DNA of 64,000 nucleotides from Schaalia sp. Marseille-Q2122 (GCF_903645355.1 NZ_CAHJXR010000006.1:207587-271586); one strand, 5' to 3'; numbered from the stretch's first letter, positions 1-9,173 are shown. Notes: a model not told the origin generated them from the sequence alone. Numbers and translations are program-made.

Positions 1-1
1 C

Positions 2-3000
2 CGCGAGCGCCCCCTGGATCACCAGCAGGCGGCCGACACCGCGCACGCGCGCTTCACAGACCCGAACTCGGACTTCATCACCTACCTCAACCTGTGGCGA
101 TACCTCAATGTGCAGTCGCGCGACCTGTCGGGGTCGGCTTTCCGTCGCATGTGCCAGGCGGAGTTCCTCCATCACCTGAGGTGGCGTGAGTGGCGCGATA
201 TTGTCAACCAGTTGCGTCAGCTTGCTCGCCCTCTTGACCTGGATATTCACCCCATCGGTATGCCGTCCGGCGAGGATGTCGCCCACGCGGCAATGGCGGG
301 CGGCATTGCGGACGCGGCGGCGCGCGCGGTGGTGGCGTACACGGCGTCGACCTCGTCGGTGGATGCCGATCAGATTCACCGTTCCCTGCTGGTGGGCTTG
401 CTGTCGAACCTGGGCTCGTGGGATGAGGTCAAGCGCGACTACGAGGGCGCGCGCGGCACGCATTTCACGATCTGGCCGGGTTCGGGACTGGCGCACGCGC
501 ATCCTTCGTGGGTGATGACGGCTGAGCTGGTGGAGACTTCTCGCCTCTTTGCCCGCACGGTGGCGCGGATTAATCCTGATTGGATTGAGCCTGTCGCTGG
601 GCCGCTGCTCAAGCGCGTCTACTCTGAGCCGTATTGGTCGACCTCGAAGGGCGCGGCCATGGTCAAAGAGAAGGTGCTGCTCTATGGCATGACGCTGGTG
701 GCGGATCGCCCGGTGCTGCTGGGGCGGGTGGATACGGTGTTTGGCGAGGGCGGCGCACGGCGTTCCTCTGTGGCCAGGCCGGGGACTTTGGCGGGTATTG
801 CGCAGGGTTTGCGTGCGGCTGAGCCGAGTTTTGACGTGCGGATTCGTGGGATTGACCGCCTTGCGGAGGCTGCGGCTGGGGGTGGCGGGCCTGAGGGTGC
901 CGCCTCTGATGGCGGGGCTGCTGCGGTGGCGGATTCAGCCGGGCTGTCGGGTGATGCTGGCACGGCGGGTGATGGTTCTGGTGGCGTTGGTTTGAGTGCT
1001 TCTGGCACCACCGCTACGCACGGGCCGGAAAATGTGACGGCGTTGGCCTCGTCGGGGGTGAACGCCCGGGAGTTGGCCCGCGAGATGCTTATTCGTCACG
1101 GCTTGGTGCGCGGCGAGTGGCGTGAGGTTCATCGTTTCCAGAAGGAGAATGAGCGTCTGCTGGAGCAGGCGCGGGAGGTGGAGCGGCGTTCGCGTACGCA
1201 TGGGCTTGTGGCTGATGAGGAGGCGCGCGTTGCTTTCTTTGACGACCTGATTCCTGATGATTGTGTGTCGGCCAGGCATTTCGATAAGTGGTGGAAGCAG
1301 CAGAGACGTTCCACCCCGGACCTGCTCACCTACACGATGGCATTGCTTTTGCCGCGTGGGACGGGTGATGCGGAGGGGGATTTCCCTGACTCTTGGGAGT
1401 GTGGGGACATGTCTTTGCCGTTGTCGTATCAGTTCAATCCGGGGTCGTCCCGTGATGGTGTCACGATGACGATTCCTATTGAAGTGTTGGAGCGTGTCTC
1501 GGAGGCGGGAACGGATTGGCTGGTGCCGGGCCTGTTTGAAGAGCTGGTCACTGAGTCGATTCGGGCGCTGCCAAAGGCGAAGCGGCGCTTGCTGGCTCCT
1601 GCACCGGAGGTAGGGGCGAAGGTGGCGGCGTGGATTCGTCAAGAATTCGCTGGCGCTGCTTCTTCGGCTCCCACATGTGACTCCACGGCTGTTCTGGGTT
1701 CTGGCGCTGTTGCTTCGGGTGTGGATGCACATGCGGGCGCGCAGCCTGGTGCGCAGAAGACAGTTGGGCAGGGCGAAGCTGCCCAGGCTGATCCAGACCG
1801 GAGCAATTCCGATCAGCGCAATTCAGGACAGGGCACACCTGCACAGGGTAAAGCTGCACAAGGTAAGTCTGCGCAGGGCAAGTCTGCACAAGGTAACTCA
1901 GCACAGGCCAAACGAGCACGCAGCAATGCGCCTCAGGCTGCTGACGTGGATCCGATGTCCCTGTCGGCGGCGATGGATCGCCTGGCTGCCTGGGGTGCTC
2001 GCACCGGTCATACGCGAGCCTCACAGGGGCAGGCTCAGACGTCATCCGCGCAAGCACGGGCCCAAGCACACTCAGACGCACAGGCACAGGTGCAGCCTCA
2101 CCCGAAGGATTCGGGTAATTCTTCCTCTGTGCTCCCAGGTGTGAGCCCAGACCAGGAACGGCCCCTTTCAGGCGCTTCTGATGCCCTGGGTGCACACGCG
2201 GGCGCAAGCGCTGCGACTGCTATGGCAGGCACTCAAACAGGTTCTACCGTGACGCCTGTTTCGCACACTCAAGCTGCATCCAGCGCGCACTCCAGTTTCT
2301 TAGCGCCTCCGAGCTTGTCCCTTGATGAGATCCCCCCTGCCCAGCGTTCGCCTTTTGCCACGCTTTTTGCTGATGGTGTGCGCACGATTCGCGGCGTTGA
2401 TTTGTCGGCTGAAGATTTGGCTCATGTCCGTGATAGTTTGCCGTCCCACCTGCAGATGACTTTCGTGGTGGTTGACCGCTCCGGTAAAGAGTTGGGCGCG
2501 GGTACGTCTCTGCCGTATCTACAAAAGACCTTGGCCAATCAGGCTGATGCTGCGGTGCGGCGCGCTGTGCGCGGCGCTGTTGCCGAGGCCTGGGAAGAGG
2601 CTCAACGACGTGGCGCCACCGGCACGCGCCGGGGCCAGAAGAATGGCCCCGGTAAAGGCCACGGCACGGGTCAGGAGCCAGCTGTTCTCTCCCCCACGCA
2701 CCCTCGTGCACACGCATCGGCTCCCACCTGTGATGCCAGCGCAGAAAATGCCTCCGAAGGTGGTGTTTCCTCCTTGGGCACACATGCGGGCGCCGGGAAG
2801 GATCAAACTACAGCGACTGCCTCGGCTCTAGGACAGGGAGCATCCGACCTGCATGTTGATGGCCTCACTGCTTTCCCCACCACACATCTTCCCCGCAGCG
2901 TGGACTCGCATGGTGTTGGGGGCATGCTGCTGCGGGGCTATCCCTGCCTGGTGCCCCAGGGCACGCCTGCTGCCCCCGCAGCAGGCGTGCGTGTCATGGC

Positions 3001-3769
3001 TAATCCTGGCCAGGCTGATCACCTCCACCGTGAGGGCTTGGCCCGACTTCTCGCTGTGCGTTTGCGTTTGGCGACGGCGCGGATCACGACGCGGTGGACG
3101 GGTCGGCAGGCGCTTATGCTCGCTGCTTCCCCTTATGCGGATACGGCTGCGCTCGTTGCTGATGCTCAACTTGCCTCCGCCTTGTCATTGGTAGACGAGC
3201 TTGCCCCCGCGAAGGATCCTAGCTCCATTCGTGACGCTGCTGCCTTTGATGCTCTGGGAGTCCTGGCTCGTGACCTGCATGAGGACAGGGTGTATGACTT
3301 TCTGGGTGACGTGGTGCGGGCAATGGAGGCTTTGTCAGAGGTTCAAGGAGCGTTGAAGCAGTATGAGGCTACCTCTTCCCTTCATGAGGTGACAGCCGAC
3401 GTGCAAGCGACAGTGACTCACCTGGTGCATGATGGTTTTCTCTCAGCTACCCCTGCTTTTGCCCTGCCGCATCTGGCTCGCTATCTTCGGGCGGGTGCTG
3501 TACGTTTGACGAAGGCAGCGTCCTCATCGGGCGCCCTGAATCGTGATCTTGAGGCAATGGATACTGTTCATGCCCTTGAGGATGCCCTGCAGGATGCGCG
3601 TGATGCTGCCCAGACGCGCCCCTTCAATCCGGCGTGCAATGCTCATCTTGTGCAGGCTGAGTGGATGATTCAAGAGCTTCGTGTCTCTCTTTTTGCTCAG
3701 ACCTTGGGCACTCCGCAGAAGGTGTCGGCTAAGCGTGTGCGTTCCCTGCTGGTGGAGGCGGGCGCGTGA
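2..3769 (+). CDS. hrpA: ATP-dependent RNA helicase HrpA, C-terminal part (5' end outside window)
   Basis: The reading frame is open from base 2, so the DEAH helicase core lies outside the window. What remains matches the HrpA C-terminal half. It has the post-helicase segment with 'TGLLSN..'-like and 'FPGSGL' motifs, 'AELVETSRLFART' and 'KRVYSEPYW', then 'SARHFDKWWK' and 'YQFNPGSSRDGVT', typical of the DUF3418 region. HrpA is a DEAH-box RNA helicase linked in Escherichia coli to mRNA processing and stalled-ribosome rescue. The copy is unusually inflated. Between about 1660 and 2330, and again at about 2620-2990, it carries Ala/Ser/Gln/His-rich low-complexity inserts absent from the E. coli protein, including SAQGK-type pentapeptide repeats near 1830-1915 and three dyad elements. 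The stop overlaps the GTG start of the SprT-like gene by four bases. Family assignment is certain; the role of the inserts is unknown. Confidence 0.93.
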   Translation, partial: RERPLDHQQAADTAHARFTDPNSDFITYLNLWRYLNVQSRDLSGSAFRRMCQAEFLHHLRWREWRDIVNQLRQLARPLDLDIHPIGMPSGEDVAHAAMAGGIADAAARAVVAYTASTSSVDADQIHRSLLVGLLSNLGSWDEVKRDYEGARGTHFTIWPGSGLAHAHPSWVMTAELVETSRLFARTVARINPDWIEPVAGPLLKRVYSEPYWSTSKGAAMVKEKVLLYGMTLVADRPVLLGRVDTVFGEGGARRSSVARPGTLAGIAQGLRAAEPSFDVRIRGIDRLAEAAAGGGGPEGAASDGGAAAVADSAGLSGDAGTAGDGSGGVGLSASGTTATHGPENVTALASSGVNARELAREMLIRHGLVRGEWREVHRFQKENERLLEQAREVERRSRTHGLVADEEARVAFFDDLIPDDCVSARHFDKWWKQQRRSTPDLLTYTMALLLPRGTGDAEGDFPDSWECGDMSLPLSYQFNPGSSRDGVTMTIPIEVLERVSEAGTDWLVPGLFEELVTESIRALPKAKRRLLAPAPEVGAKVAAWIRQEFAGAASSAPTCDSTAVLGSGAVASGVDAHAGAQPGAQKTVGQGEAAQADPDRSNSDQRNSGQGTPAQGKAAQGKSAQGKSAQGNSAQAKRARSNAPQAADVDPMSLSAAMDRLAAWGARTGHTRASQGQAQTSSAQARAQAHSDAQAQVQPHPKDSGNSSSVLPGVSPDQERPLSGASDALGAHAGASAATAMAGTQTGSTVTPVSHTQAASSAHSSFLAPPSLSLDEIPPAQRSPFATLFADGVRTIRGVDLSAEDLAHVRDSLPSHLQMTFVVVDRSGKELGAGTSLPYLQKTLANQADAAVRRAVRGAVAEAWEEAQRRGATGTRRGQKNGPGKGHGTGQEPAVLSPTHPRAHASAPTCDASAENASEGGVSSLGTHAGAGKDQTTATASALGQGASDLHVDGLTAFPTTHLPRSVDSHGVGGMLLRGYPCLVPQGTPAAPAAGVRVMANPGQADHLHREGLARLLAVRLRLATARITTRWTGRQALMLAASPYADTAALVADAQLASALSLVDELAPAKDPSSIRDAAAFDALGVLARDLHEDRVYDFLGDVVRAMEALSEVQGALKQYEATSSLHEVTADVQATVTHLVHDGFLSATPAFALPHLARYLRAGAVRLTKAASSSGALNRDLEAMDTVHALEDALQDARDAAQTRPFNPACNAHLVQAEWMIQELRVSLFAQTLGTPQKVSAKRVRSLLVEAGA
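1667..1740. repeat. 74-bp imperfect dyad element, copy A (in hrpA)
   Basis: The left arm GCTCCCACATGTGACTCCA pairs imperfectly with the right arm, whose reverse complement begins GCGCCCGCATGTG and continues CATCCACACC. About 35 bases of variable loop lie between. It is read in frame as APTCDST...VDAHAGA. Length and arm layout match copies at 2131, 2720 and 9100. Confidence 0.6.
1805..1915 (+). repeat. Tandem 15-bp repeats encoding SAQGK-type pentapeptides (in hrpA)
   Basis: Degenerate 15-base units encode successive pentapeptides such as QGKAA, QGKSA and QGNSA within the low-complexity insert of HrpA. Such tandem repeats usually vary in copy number between strains. Confidence 0.7.
2131..2205. 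repeat. 75-bp imperfect dyad element, copy B (in hrpA)
   Basis: The left arm GCTCCCAGGTGTGAGCCCAG faces a right arm whose reverse complement is GCGCCCGCGTGTGCACCCAG. The arms agree at most positions. The right arm encodes LGAHAGA, as in the other in-gene copies. Confidence 0.6.
2720..2793. repeat. 74-bp imperfect dyad element, copy C (in hrpA)
   Basis: The left arm GCTCCCACCTGTGATGCCAG faces a right arm whose reverse complement is GCGCCCGCATGTGTGCCCAA. It encodes APTCDAS...LGTHAGA. Confidence 0.6.
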
Positions 3770-4281
3770 ATCGTGAGGCGGCGCGGCAGCTTGCTCTCCG
3801 TTTGATGGCTGAGCATGGCGTGTCTGATTGGGGGTTTCGTTTTGATCGGGCTCGGCGTCGGGCGGGGGCGTGTCATTATTCGTCGCGCACGATTTCTTTG
3901 TCGGCGCAGTTGACGGATCTGTATGACGAGGCCACCGTCCGTGGCGTGATTTTGCACGAGATCGCCCATGCGCTGGTAGGGGAGGGGCATCATCATGATC
4001 GGGTATGGAGGGCGAAGGCTGAGGAGTTGGGGGCACCGGATTCGGTGCGTTTACCTCGGGAGCTACCTTCTGTTGAGGCGCCGTGGGTAGGGTCGTGCAC
4101 TCGCTGCGGGATGCAGAAGCGGTTGTTTTCTGCGCCGAGGCGGGTGGTGTCGTGTGGGAGTTGTGACCGTATGTTTAATGGCGATCTGGTGTTGGAGTGG
4201 TCCCATAATGGGGTGCCCACTGTTCCTGGTGGCCGGTATGCCGGGGAGCTTGCCCACCTCAAACGTAATCGAGAATTATAA
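3766..4281 (+). CDS. SprT-like zinc metalloprotease domain protein
   Basis: 171 residues starting at GTG inside the hrpA stop (GTGA overlap), which implies translational coupling. The zinc-protease signature HEIAH is at residues 64-68, followed by a His-rich stretch (GEGHHHDRVW) that can supply the third ligand, as in SprT/Spartan-type proteins. The C-terminal half has two Cys pairs (CTRCG and CGSC) forming a likely zinc ribbon. SprT-domain proteins resemble the protease that cleaves DNA-protein crosslinks in eukaryotes; the bacterial role is not settled. No signal peptide is seen, so it should be cytosolic. The reading frame is intact and of normal length. Family call is firm, substrate unknown. 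Confidence 0.88.
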   Translation: MNREAARQLALRLMAEHGVSDWGFRFDRARRRAGACHYSSRTISLSAQLTDLYDEATVRGVILHEIAHALVGEGHHHDRVWRAKAEELGAPDSVRLPRELPSVEAPWVGSCTRCGMQKRLFSAPRRVVSCGSCDRMFNGDLVLEWSHNGVPTVPGGRYAGELAHLKRNREL

Positions 4282-4551
4282 CATATCTAATCTACGGGCC
4301 GGTTGACACTTGTCACCCATAGGGGCAATTGCGCCACGCATGCCACACGCCTTGACATAGCTCAAGCTCTAGTGACACCTTTCGTTAAGGCTAACGATCC
4401 TATTTTTGTGATATTCATCATAGCTTTAGAGATCTTCCTCGGTTTTTCAAGGCTTTGTTCAGACGATCATCGGTCTTGAACACATGGTCGGGATTCAATT
4501 CCTTATGATCCTTCATGTCCCTTTTCACTGACCACACGCAAGGAGGCGTGC
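4282..4551 (+). promoter_or_regulatory. Upstream region of the fucosidase gene
   Basis: A 270-bp gap, more AT-rich than its surroundings, that should carry the fucosidase promoter. A TTGACA hexamer lies at 4352-4357, but no convincing -10 stands at the usual distance. A small dyad CGTTA-AGGC-TAACG lies near 4384-4396. A strong ribosome binding site AAGGAGG at 4540-4546 sets the ATG at 4552. Confidence 0.4.
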
Positions 4552-7500
4552 ATGTCACTCTATCGTCATAAGGGTGCACCACCACGGGGAGGCTGGCTGC
4601 GACGCAGCATTGCCAGCATCGCCACAGGTGCCCTCACGCTCGTTTTGCTCACCGCACCCCCCGCTGCGGCCGACACCCCTGACACCGCCCCCTTAAACGT
4701 TGGTTTCGCCGGATCTTTCGGCGACAACAACTCCTACACAAAGGCAGACGGTGAAGTAGTTACCGGTTCACTTCAGCGCCTCGCCGGCACAGAAACTATT
4801 GCCAACGGTGCAGTAACCCTTGCTGGCACCACCACAGGTATTCAATACACCAGCAATGAGGCCTCCCCCTTCGCCTCTGAAGGAGACGACGCCAACAAGA
4901 AGATCCGCGCAGAAATGATCTTCACCCCCCAAGCAGATCAGCCCAACTTTGCAACCCTGTTCTCTGCGGGCGGCAACCTGTTCGTCCGTTATGAACAGGG
5001 AAAGATCTACTACGGATACTCCGCCAACACTCCCGGCGCCTCACGCCCATGGAGTGACCACAAGGGCAGCATTGATCTGCCCGAAGCAGGAAAAGCGCAC
5101 CTACTCCGAGTCGAATACCTCCCTGGTGACACGACCACAATGAAGGTCAGCATCAACGGAACAGACGGCGAGATCGTTTCCTCCGACAAGAAGTCTCGCC
5201 TCGCCGGTGCCGCTAAGGCACTCTACGGATTCGGGCGCGAGGTCAACCCCGGCGGGGACTCCCCCCGACGAGGGTTCAAGGGTTCCATCCAGCATGTGCG
5301 CATCCTCGCTGACAACGACGACTGGGCACTGACCCGCCCATCTGAGGACGGCACACCCGGTAACCCACCAGCGCCCGAACCGCCCTCGACAGGCGATGGT
5401 GACGATGAGGACGAGCAAGAACCCGGCACGGTTCGTGACGCTGTGGATGTCACCTTCGGCGGCGACTTCTCCTCAGGTAACGAATACACCGCAGCCACCG
5501 GAGAAAAGAAGGAAGGCGTGCTGGCGCGCGTAGCAGGTACCGAAACCAAGCTCGATTTTGGTGGCCTCTCACTGCCCGGCAACCGTACCGGCGTCACCCT
5601 CACGGCCTCACAGCCCCAGTTCAACCTCGCCGACCCAGGCAGCCAGGACATGATTCGAGGCTTCCGCGCCGAGATTCTCTTCACGCCAGAAGCTGACCAG
5701 CCTGACCTTGCCACAATTTTCTCCGCTGGCGGCAACCTGTACGTACGTTACACCGGTGATTCCATCCAGTACGGATTCTCATCCAACAACGGATCACGCT
5801 GGTCAACCCACCAGAACTCTATTGCCGCCCCACTTTTGACCCGCCCCACCCTGGTGCGCGTCGAGTACCTTCCATCAACGACCGCTAACACCACCATGCG
5901 CGTGTGGATCAACGACAAGGAAGCAACCCCCATCAACGTTCGTGCGGTCTCTCGCATGAGCCCCAATAAGAGCAACGTGTTTGGCTTCGCCACCGAGGTT
6001 CACCCTGCTGGTCAGGGACGCGGCCTCAAGGGTACCCTCAAGCACATCCGCCTTGCCGCACCCGATTCTGGGTGGATTGTTGAGGTCCCCAAGGGAATTG
6101 GTGACATTCTTGACGGCACCTGCGAGTTCGACAAGCCCGCTCCGGCCAACACCATCACCGTCACGCGAGAAGACTGCGCCGCCTCAATCCGCGCGAAGCT
6201 CTCTGCCCTGCGCCCCACAGCTCAGCAAGCAGATTTCCTCGATGCTGGCCTGACCGCCTTCATCCACTATGGCATCAACACCTACTGGGGTAGTGATGGG
6301 CGCGAATGGGGTTACGGTGATGAGAACCCCATGGATTTCAACCCGACGAACCTCGACACTGACCAGTGGGCAAAGACCCTGGCCGATGCAGGATTCCGTT
6401 ACGCAATCCTGACCATCAAGCACCACGATGGCTTCACGCTCTACCCCTCGCGTTACAACGAGTTCGGCGTTCAGAAGTCCTTGAACTTCGAGGGCGGCAA
6501 GGGCGACGTCGTTCGCCGCTTCGTCGACTCGTCCCGCAAGTACGGCCTGAAGGTCGGCTTCTACGTCTCCCCCGCTGACTCCCACCAGGAACGTCGCGGC
6601 ATCTACGGAAACGCCCGCCCCAAGCAGGAACGTTCCATCCCGACCCTCGTCGCTGGCGATAGCCGCGAAGGAAAGATCGGCACCGAGTTCCCCGGCCCCT
6701 TCACCTACGAAGCCTCGGATTACGGGTCGCTCTTCCTCAATACCCTCTACGAGCTCCTCACCGAGTATGGCTCCATCGACGAAGTCTGGTTCGATGGAGC
6801 AGGTGGTAACACCGCTCGCACCGAGGTTTTCGATCACACGGCCTACTTCGATCTGATCCGCAAGCTCCAGCCTCACGCGCTGATTGCCGTCGCTGGCCCT
6901 GACGTGCGTTGGGTGGGTAACGAATCGGGTCTGGCTCGCGAGGCCGAGTGGAGCCCGCAGGCTGTGAAGGACAACCCCACCGGCAACTACTCGGTTGTGG
7001 GCGCTACCAGCGCAAACCTCGGCTCATTGGAAAGCGTCGTCAGCCAGGTACTCTCCGGTCGCGTCTCCAAGCTGACCTGGTATCCGGCTGAGGCTGACGT
7101 TTCAATCCGTCACGGCTGGTTCCATCACCGCAACCAGCGCATTAAGCCCATGAGCGAGCTGCAGAAGATTTTCCGTGAGTCTTACGGCCGCAACTCTGTG
7201 CTGCTCTTCAATGTGCCGCCAACGCGCGAGGGTAAGTTTGACGACCGCGATGTCGCTTTGATTCAGGAATGGACCCAGTGGCGTCACGCCGCCTACACCG
7301 CAAATATCGCACTAGGCCGTCCCGGTAGCGTGTCCTACCCGGGCGCTTCAGAGGGCGAAAATCTCGTTGAAGAGACGAAACTGCTCACCGACGGATCCTT
7401 GGATACCGGCCCCGGTAACCCCAACGCTTCCGAGACAGGTACCTGGACTGTGGAGCTTGACGGCGTTCACTCTGTGGATGCAGTCATGATCTCCGAACAG

Positions 7501-8958
7501 ACCCGCGCCCACGGCCAACAGGTTGAGGCCTTCAACGTGGAGGTCCGCAACGGTGGGCAGTGGACTCAGGCCGCTACTGCCTCGACCATTGGTGCTCGTC
7601 GTATCGTCACCTTTGATCGGGCTTACGAGGCCGACGCCGTGCGCGTGAACGTTGTCAAGGCTCGTGGACCCGTGTTCCTCTCTGAGGTTCACGTCCACGG
7701 TGCGGGTATGGCAGCGCCCGACTACGACACCTACTACGTTGACACTTCCGCGCCGGTATCTGGCCCGGGTACTCTTGATCGCCCAATCGGCCACCTGGAT
7801 CAGCTCAAGCAGATGACCTTCAAGCCTGGCACGAAGGTGCTGTTCAAGCGTGGAACCACGCTGAGCGGTCAGCTTGTCATGTGGGGCTATGGCACCGAGG
7901 AATCCCCTGTCACCGTTGGTTTCTACGGTGAAGGTGCCGATCCTGTTCTGGCTCTGTCGAACTCCAAGCAGACCACCTTCGAGGGTGTGTTGGAGGATCT
8001 GGGCCACTCGAAGGCCAACTGGCGTCTGGAAAAGGCAGCTACGCCCCCTGCTGAGCCTGGCGATAACAGCACCCCTGGCGGCAATGACTCTGAGAACCAG
8101 GGTCAGCCCGGCGACCAAGGCCAACCCGGCGACCAAGGCCAACCCGGCGGCAATGACTCCGAGAACCAAGGCCAACCCGGCGGCAATGACTCCGAGAACC
8201 AAGGCCAACCCGGCGGCAATGACTCTGAGAACCAGGGTCAGCCCGGCGACCAAGGCCAACCCGGCGGCAATGACTCCGAGAACCAGGGTCAACCCGGCGA
8301 CCAAGGCCAACCCGGCGACCAAGGCCAGCCTGGTGGAAACGGCGGCAACTCCGGCGGCGAGCAGCCCGGCGATGGCGGCAACTCCGGCCAGCCTAGCGAC
8401 AATGAGGACATCACCAAGGTGCCCGCAGTCTCCTTGAAGGTTGGCGACGCTCCTGTAAGTGGCCCCGTAGCGGCTGGCACAGAGCTCACGCTTCAGGCTC
8501 CTGCAAAGACCGGCGAGACGGTGAAGTTGTGGATTCACTCCGATCCTGTTTTGGCAGGCACAGCGGTCGTAGATTCTTCGGGCGTCGCTACTGTGAAGTG
8601 GCGTATCCCAGCGGATTTCCCTGCTGGAGATCACCAGGTATTTGCTCGTGACGAAAAGGGCAAGCTCTTGGCTTACGCTGCGTTCAAGGTAGCAAAGGCC
8701 GACACTCCGGCTCCTGGCACGACCCAGCCCGGAACCGACACGCCGAAGGATAAGCCTACGGACGATCCCCAGAAGAAGGGTGAAACCCCCAAGAAGGACG
8801 GTAAGCCCACGTCGAAGAAGGTTCCCACTGCTTCTGCGAAGCAGGGTGGCCTGGCTTCCACCGGTGCCGCTCCTGTGGTTGGCATCTTCGCACTCTTCGC
8901 TCTTGCAGGTGCAGGAGCCCTCGCAACCAAGCGCATGTCGCGTAAGGGTGTGAAGTGA
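4552..8958 (+). CDS. Wall-anchored multidomain alpha-L-fucosidase (GH29)
   Basis: 1468 residues, preceded by AAGGAGG. Order of parts: signal peptide (1-41, cleavage near AAA-DT); two LamG-like concanavalin-type domains (about 45-235 and 300-510); GH29 catalytic domain (about 550-905) with KHHDGF near residue 624 and the probable nucleophile Asp748 in WFDGAG; F5/8 type C-like carbohydrate-binding domain (about 915-1060); a short stretch resembling the start of a right-handed beta-helix (about 1065-1165); a collagen-like repeat linker (1176-1265); an Ig-like domain; then LASTG (1434-1438), a hydrophobic segment and a basic tail. LAXTG is the motif favoured by class E sortases. GH29 enzymes release L-fucose from glycans, so this is probably a surface enzyme acting on host fucosylated structures. 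It is transcribed alone and ends at a strong hairpin terminator. Confidence 0.93.
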   Translation: MSLYRHKGAPPRGGWLRRSIASIATGALTLVLLTAPPAAADTPDTAPLNVGFAGSFGDNNSYTKADGEVVTGSLQRLAGTETIANGAVTLAGTTTGIQYTSNEASPFASEGDDANKKIRAEMIFTPQADQPNFATLFSAGGNLFVRYEQGKIYYGYSANTPGASRPWSDHKGSIDLPEAGKAHLLRVEYLPGDTTTMKVSINGTDGEIVSSDKKSRLAGAAKALYGFGREVNPGGDSPRRGFKGSIQHVRILADNDDWALTRPSEDGTPGNPPAPEPPSTGDGDDEDEQEPGTVRDAVDVTFGGDFSSGNEYTAATGEKKEGVLARVAGTETKLDFGGLSLPGNRTGVTLTASQPQFNLADPGSQDMIRGFRAEILFTPEADQPDLATIFSAGGNLYVRYTGDSIQYGFSSNNGSRWSTHQNSIAAPLLTRPTLVRVEYLPSTTANTTMRVWINDKEATPINVRAVSRMSPNKSNVFGFATEVHPAGQGRGLKGTLKHIRLAAPDSGWIVEVPKGIGDILDGTCEFDKPAPANTITVTREDCAASIRAKLSALRPTAQQADFLDAGLTAFIHYGINTYWGSDGREWGYGDENPMDFNPTNLDTDQWAKTLADAGFRYAILTIKHHDGFTLYPSRYNEFGVQKSLNFEGGKGDVVRRFVDSSRKYGLKVGFYVSPADSHQERRGIYGNARPKQERSIPTLVAGDSREGKIGTEFPGPFTYEASDYGSLFLNTLYELLTEYGSIDEVWFDGAGGNTARTEVFDHTAYFDLIRKLQPHALIAVAGPDVRWVGNESGLAREAEWSPQAVKDNPTGNYSVVGATSANLGSLESVVSQVLSGRVSKLTWYPAEADVSIRHGWFHHRNQRIKPMSELQKIFRESYGRNSVLLFNVPPTREGKFDDRDVALIQEWTQWRHAAYTANIALGRPGSVSYPGASEGENLVEETKLLTDGSLDTGPGNPNASETGTWTVELDGVHSVDAVMISEQTRAHGQQVEAFNVEVRNGGQWTQAATASTIGARRIVTFDRAYEADAVRVNVVKARGPVFLSEVHVHGAGMAAPDYDTYYVDTSAPVSGPGTLDRPIGHLDQLKQMTFKPGTKVLFKRGTTLSGQLVMWGYGTEESPVTVGFYGEGADPVLALSNSKQTTFEGVLEDLGHSKANWRLEKAATPPAEPGDNSTPGGNDSENQGQPGDQGQPGDQGQPGGNDSENQGQPGGNDSENQGQPGGNDSENQGQPGDQGQPGGNDSENQGQPGDQGQPGDQGQPGGNGGNSGGEQPGDGGNSGQPSDNEDITKVPAVSLKVGDAPVSGPVAAGTELTLQAPAKTGETVKLWIHSDPVLAGTAVVDSSGVATVKWRIPADFPAGDHQVFARDEKGKLLAYAAFKVAKADTPAPGTTQPGTDTPKDKPTDDPQKKGETPKKDGKPTSKKVPTASAKQGGLASTGAAPVVGIFALFALAGAGALATKRMSRKGVK
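8076..8337 (+). repeat. Collagen-like tandem repeats in the fucosidase linker
   Basis: Alternating 33-bp units (GGNDSENQGQP) and 18-bp units (GDQGQP), five of each, nearly identical at DNA level. They encode a flexible Gly/Pro/Gln-rich stalk between the catalytic part and the anchor. Slippage or recombination could change the stalk length. Confidence 0.9.
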
Positions 8959-8988
8959 TCCCACGAGTGTGATTGCCTAATCACCTCA

Positions 8989-9038
8989 GGGTGGGGGAGT
9001 GACTCACATGAGTCACTCCCCCACCCTTTCGCTTTTTC
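8989..9038 (+). terminator. Rho-independent terminator of the fucosidase gene
   Basis: A near-perfect long stem GGGTGGGGGAGTGACTCA / TGAGTCACTCCCCCACCC (8989-9026) is followed by a T-rich run TTTCGCTTTTTC. Confidence 0.9.
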
Positions 9039-9099
9039 TCTGTTGCGCGTCTGTCTACTTCCCGCAGCTCATTTCACACACCCCAACCTCACGCCCTCG

Positions 9100-9173
9100 G
9101 CTCCGGCATGTGAGTCCACGCCCCTTTCTTGCTTCCACCGAGACTTTTTGGCCGTGGGCTCACACCTGGGATC
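9100..9173. repeat. 74-bp imperfect dyad element, copy D (intergenic)
   Basis: The left arm GCTCCGGCATGTGAGTCCACG pairs with a right arm whose reverse complement is GATCCCAGGTGTGAGCCCACG. It has the same length and arm design as the three copies inside hrpA. It lies between the fucosidase terminator and the phosphoribosyltransferase gene. Confidence 0.55.

Noticed and set aside
8076..8337. Possible CRISPR array because of regular repeats
   Set aside because: The repeats are contiguous, in frame and encode a Gly/Pro-rich stalk; there are no unique spacers.
7348..8964. Long minus-strand ORF (538 codons) opposite the fucosidase gene
   Set aside because: Shadow ORF: its sequence is the antisense of repeats and GC-rich codons (long LVAGL and VLGVIAAG repeats) and lacks any family feature; the plus-strand frame is a clear enzyme.
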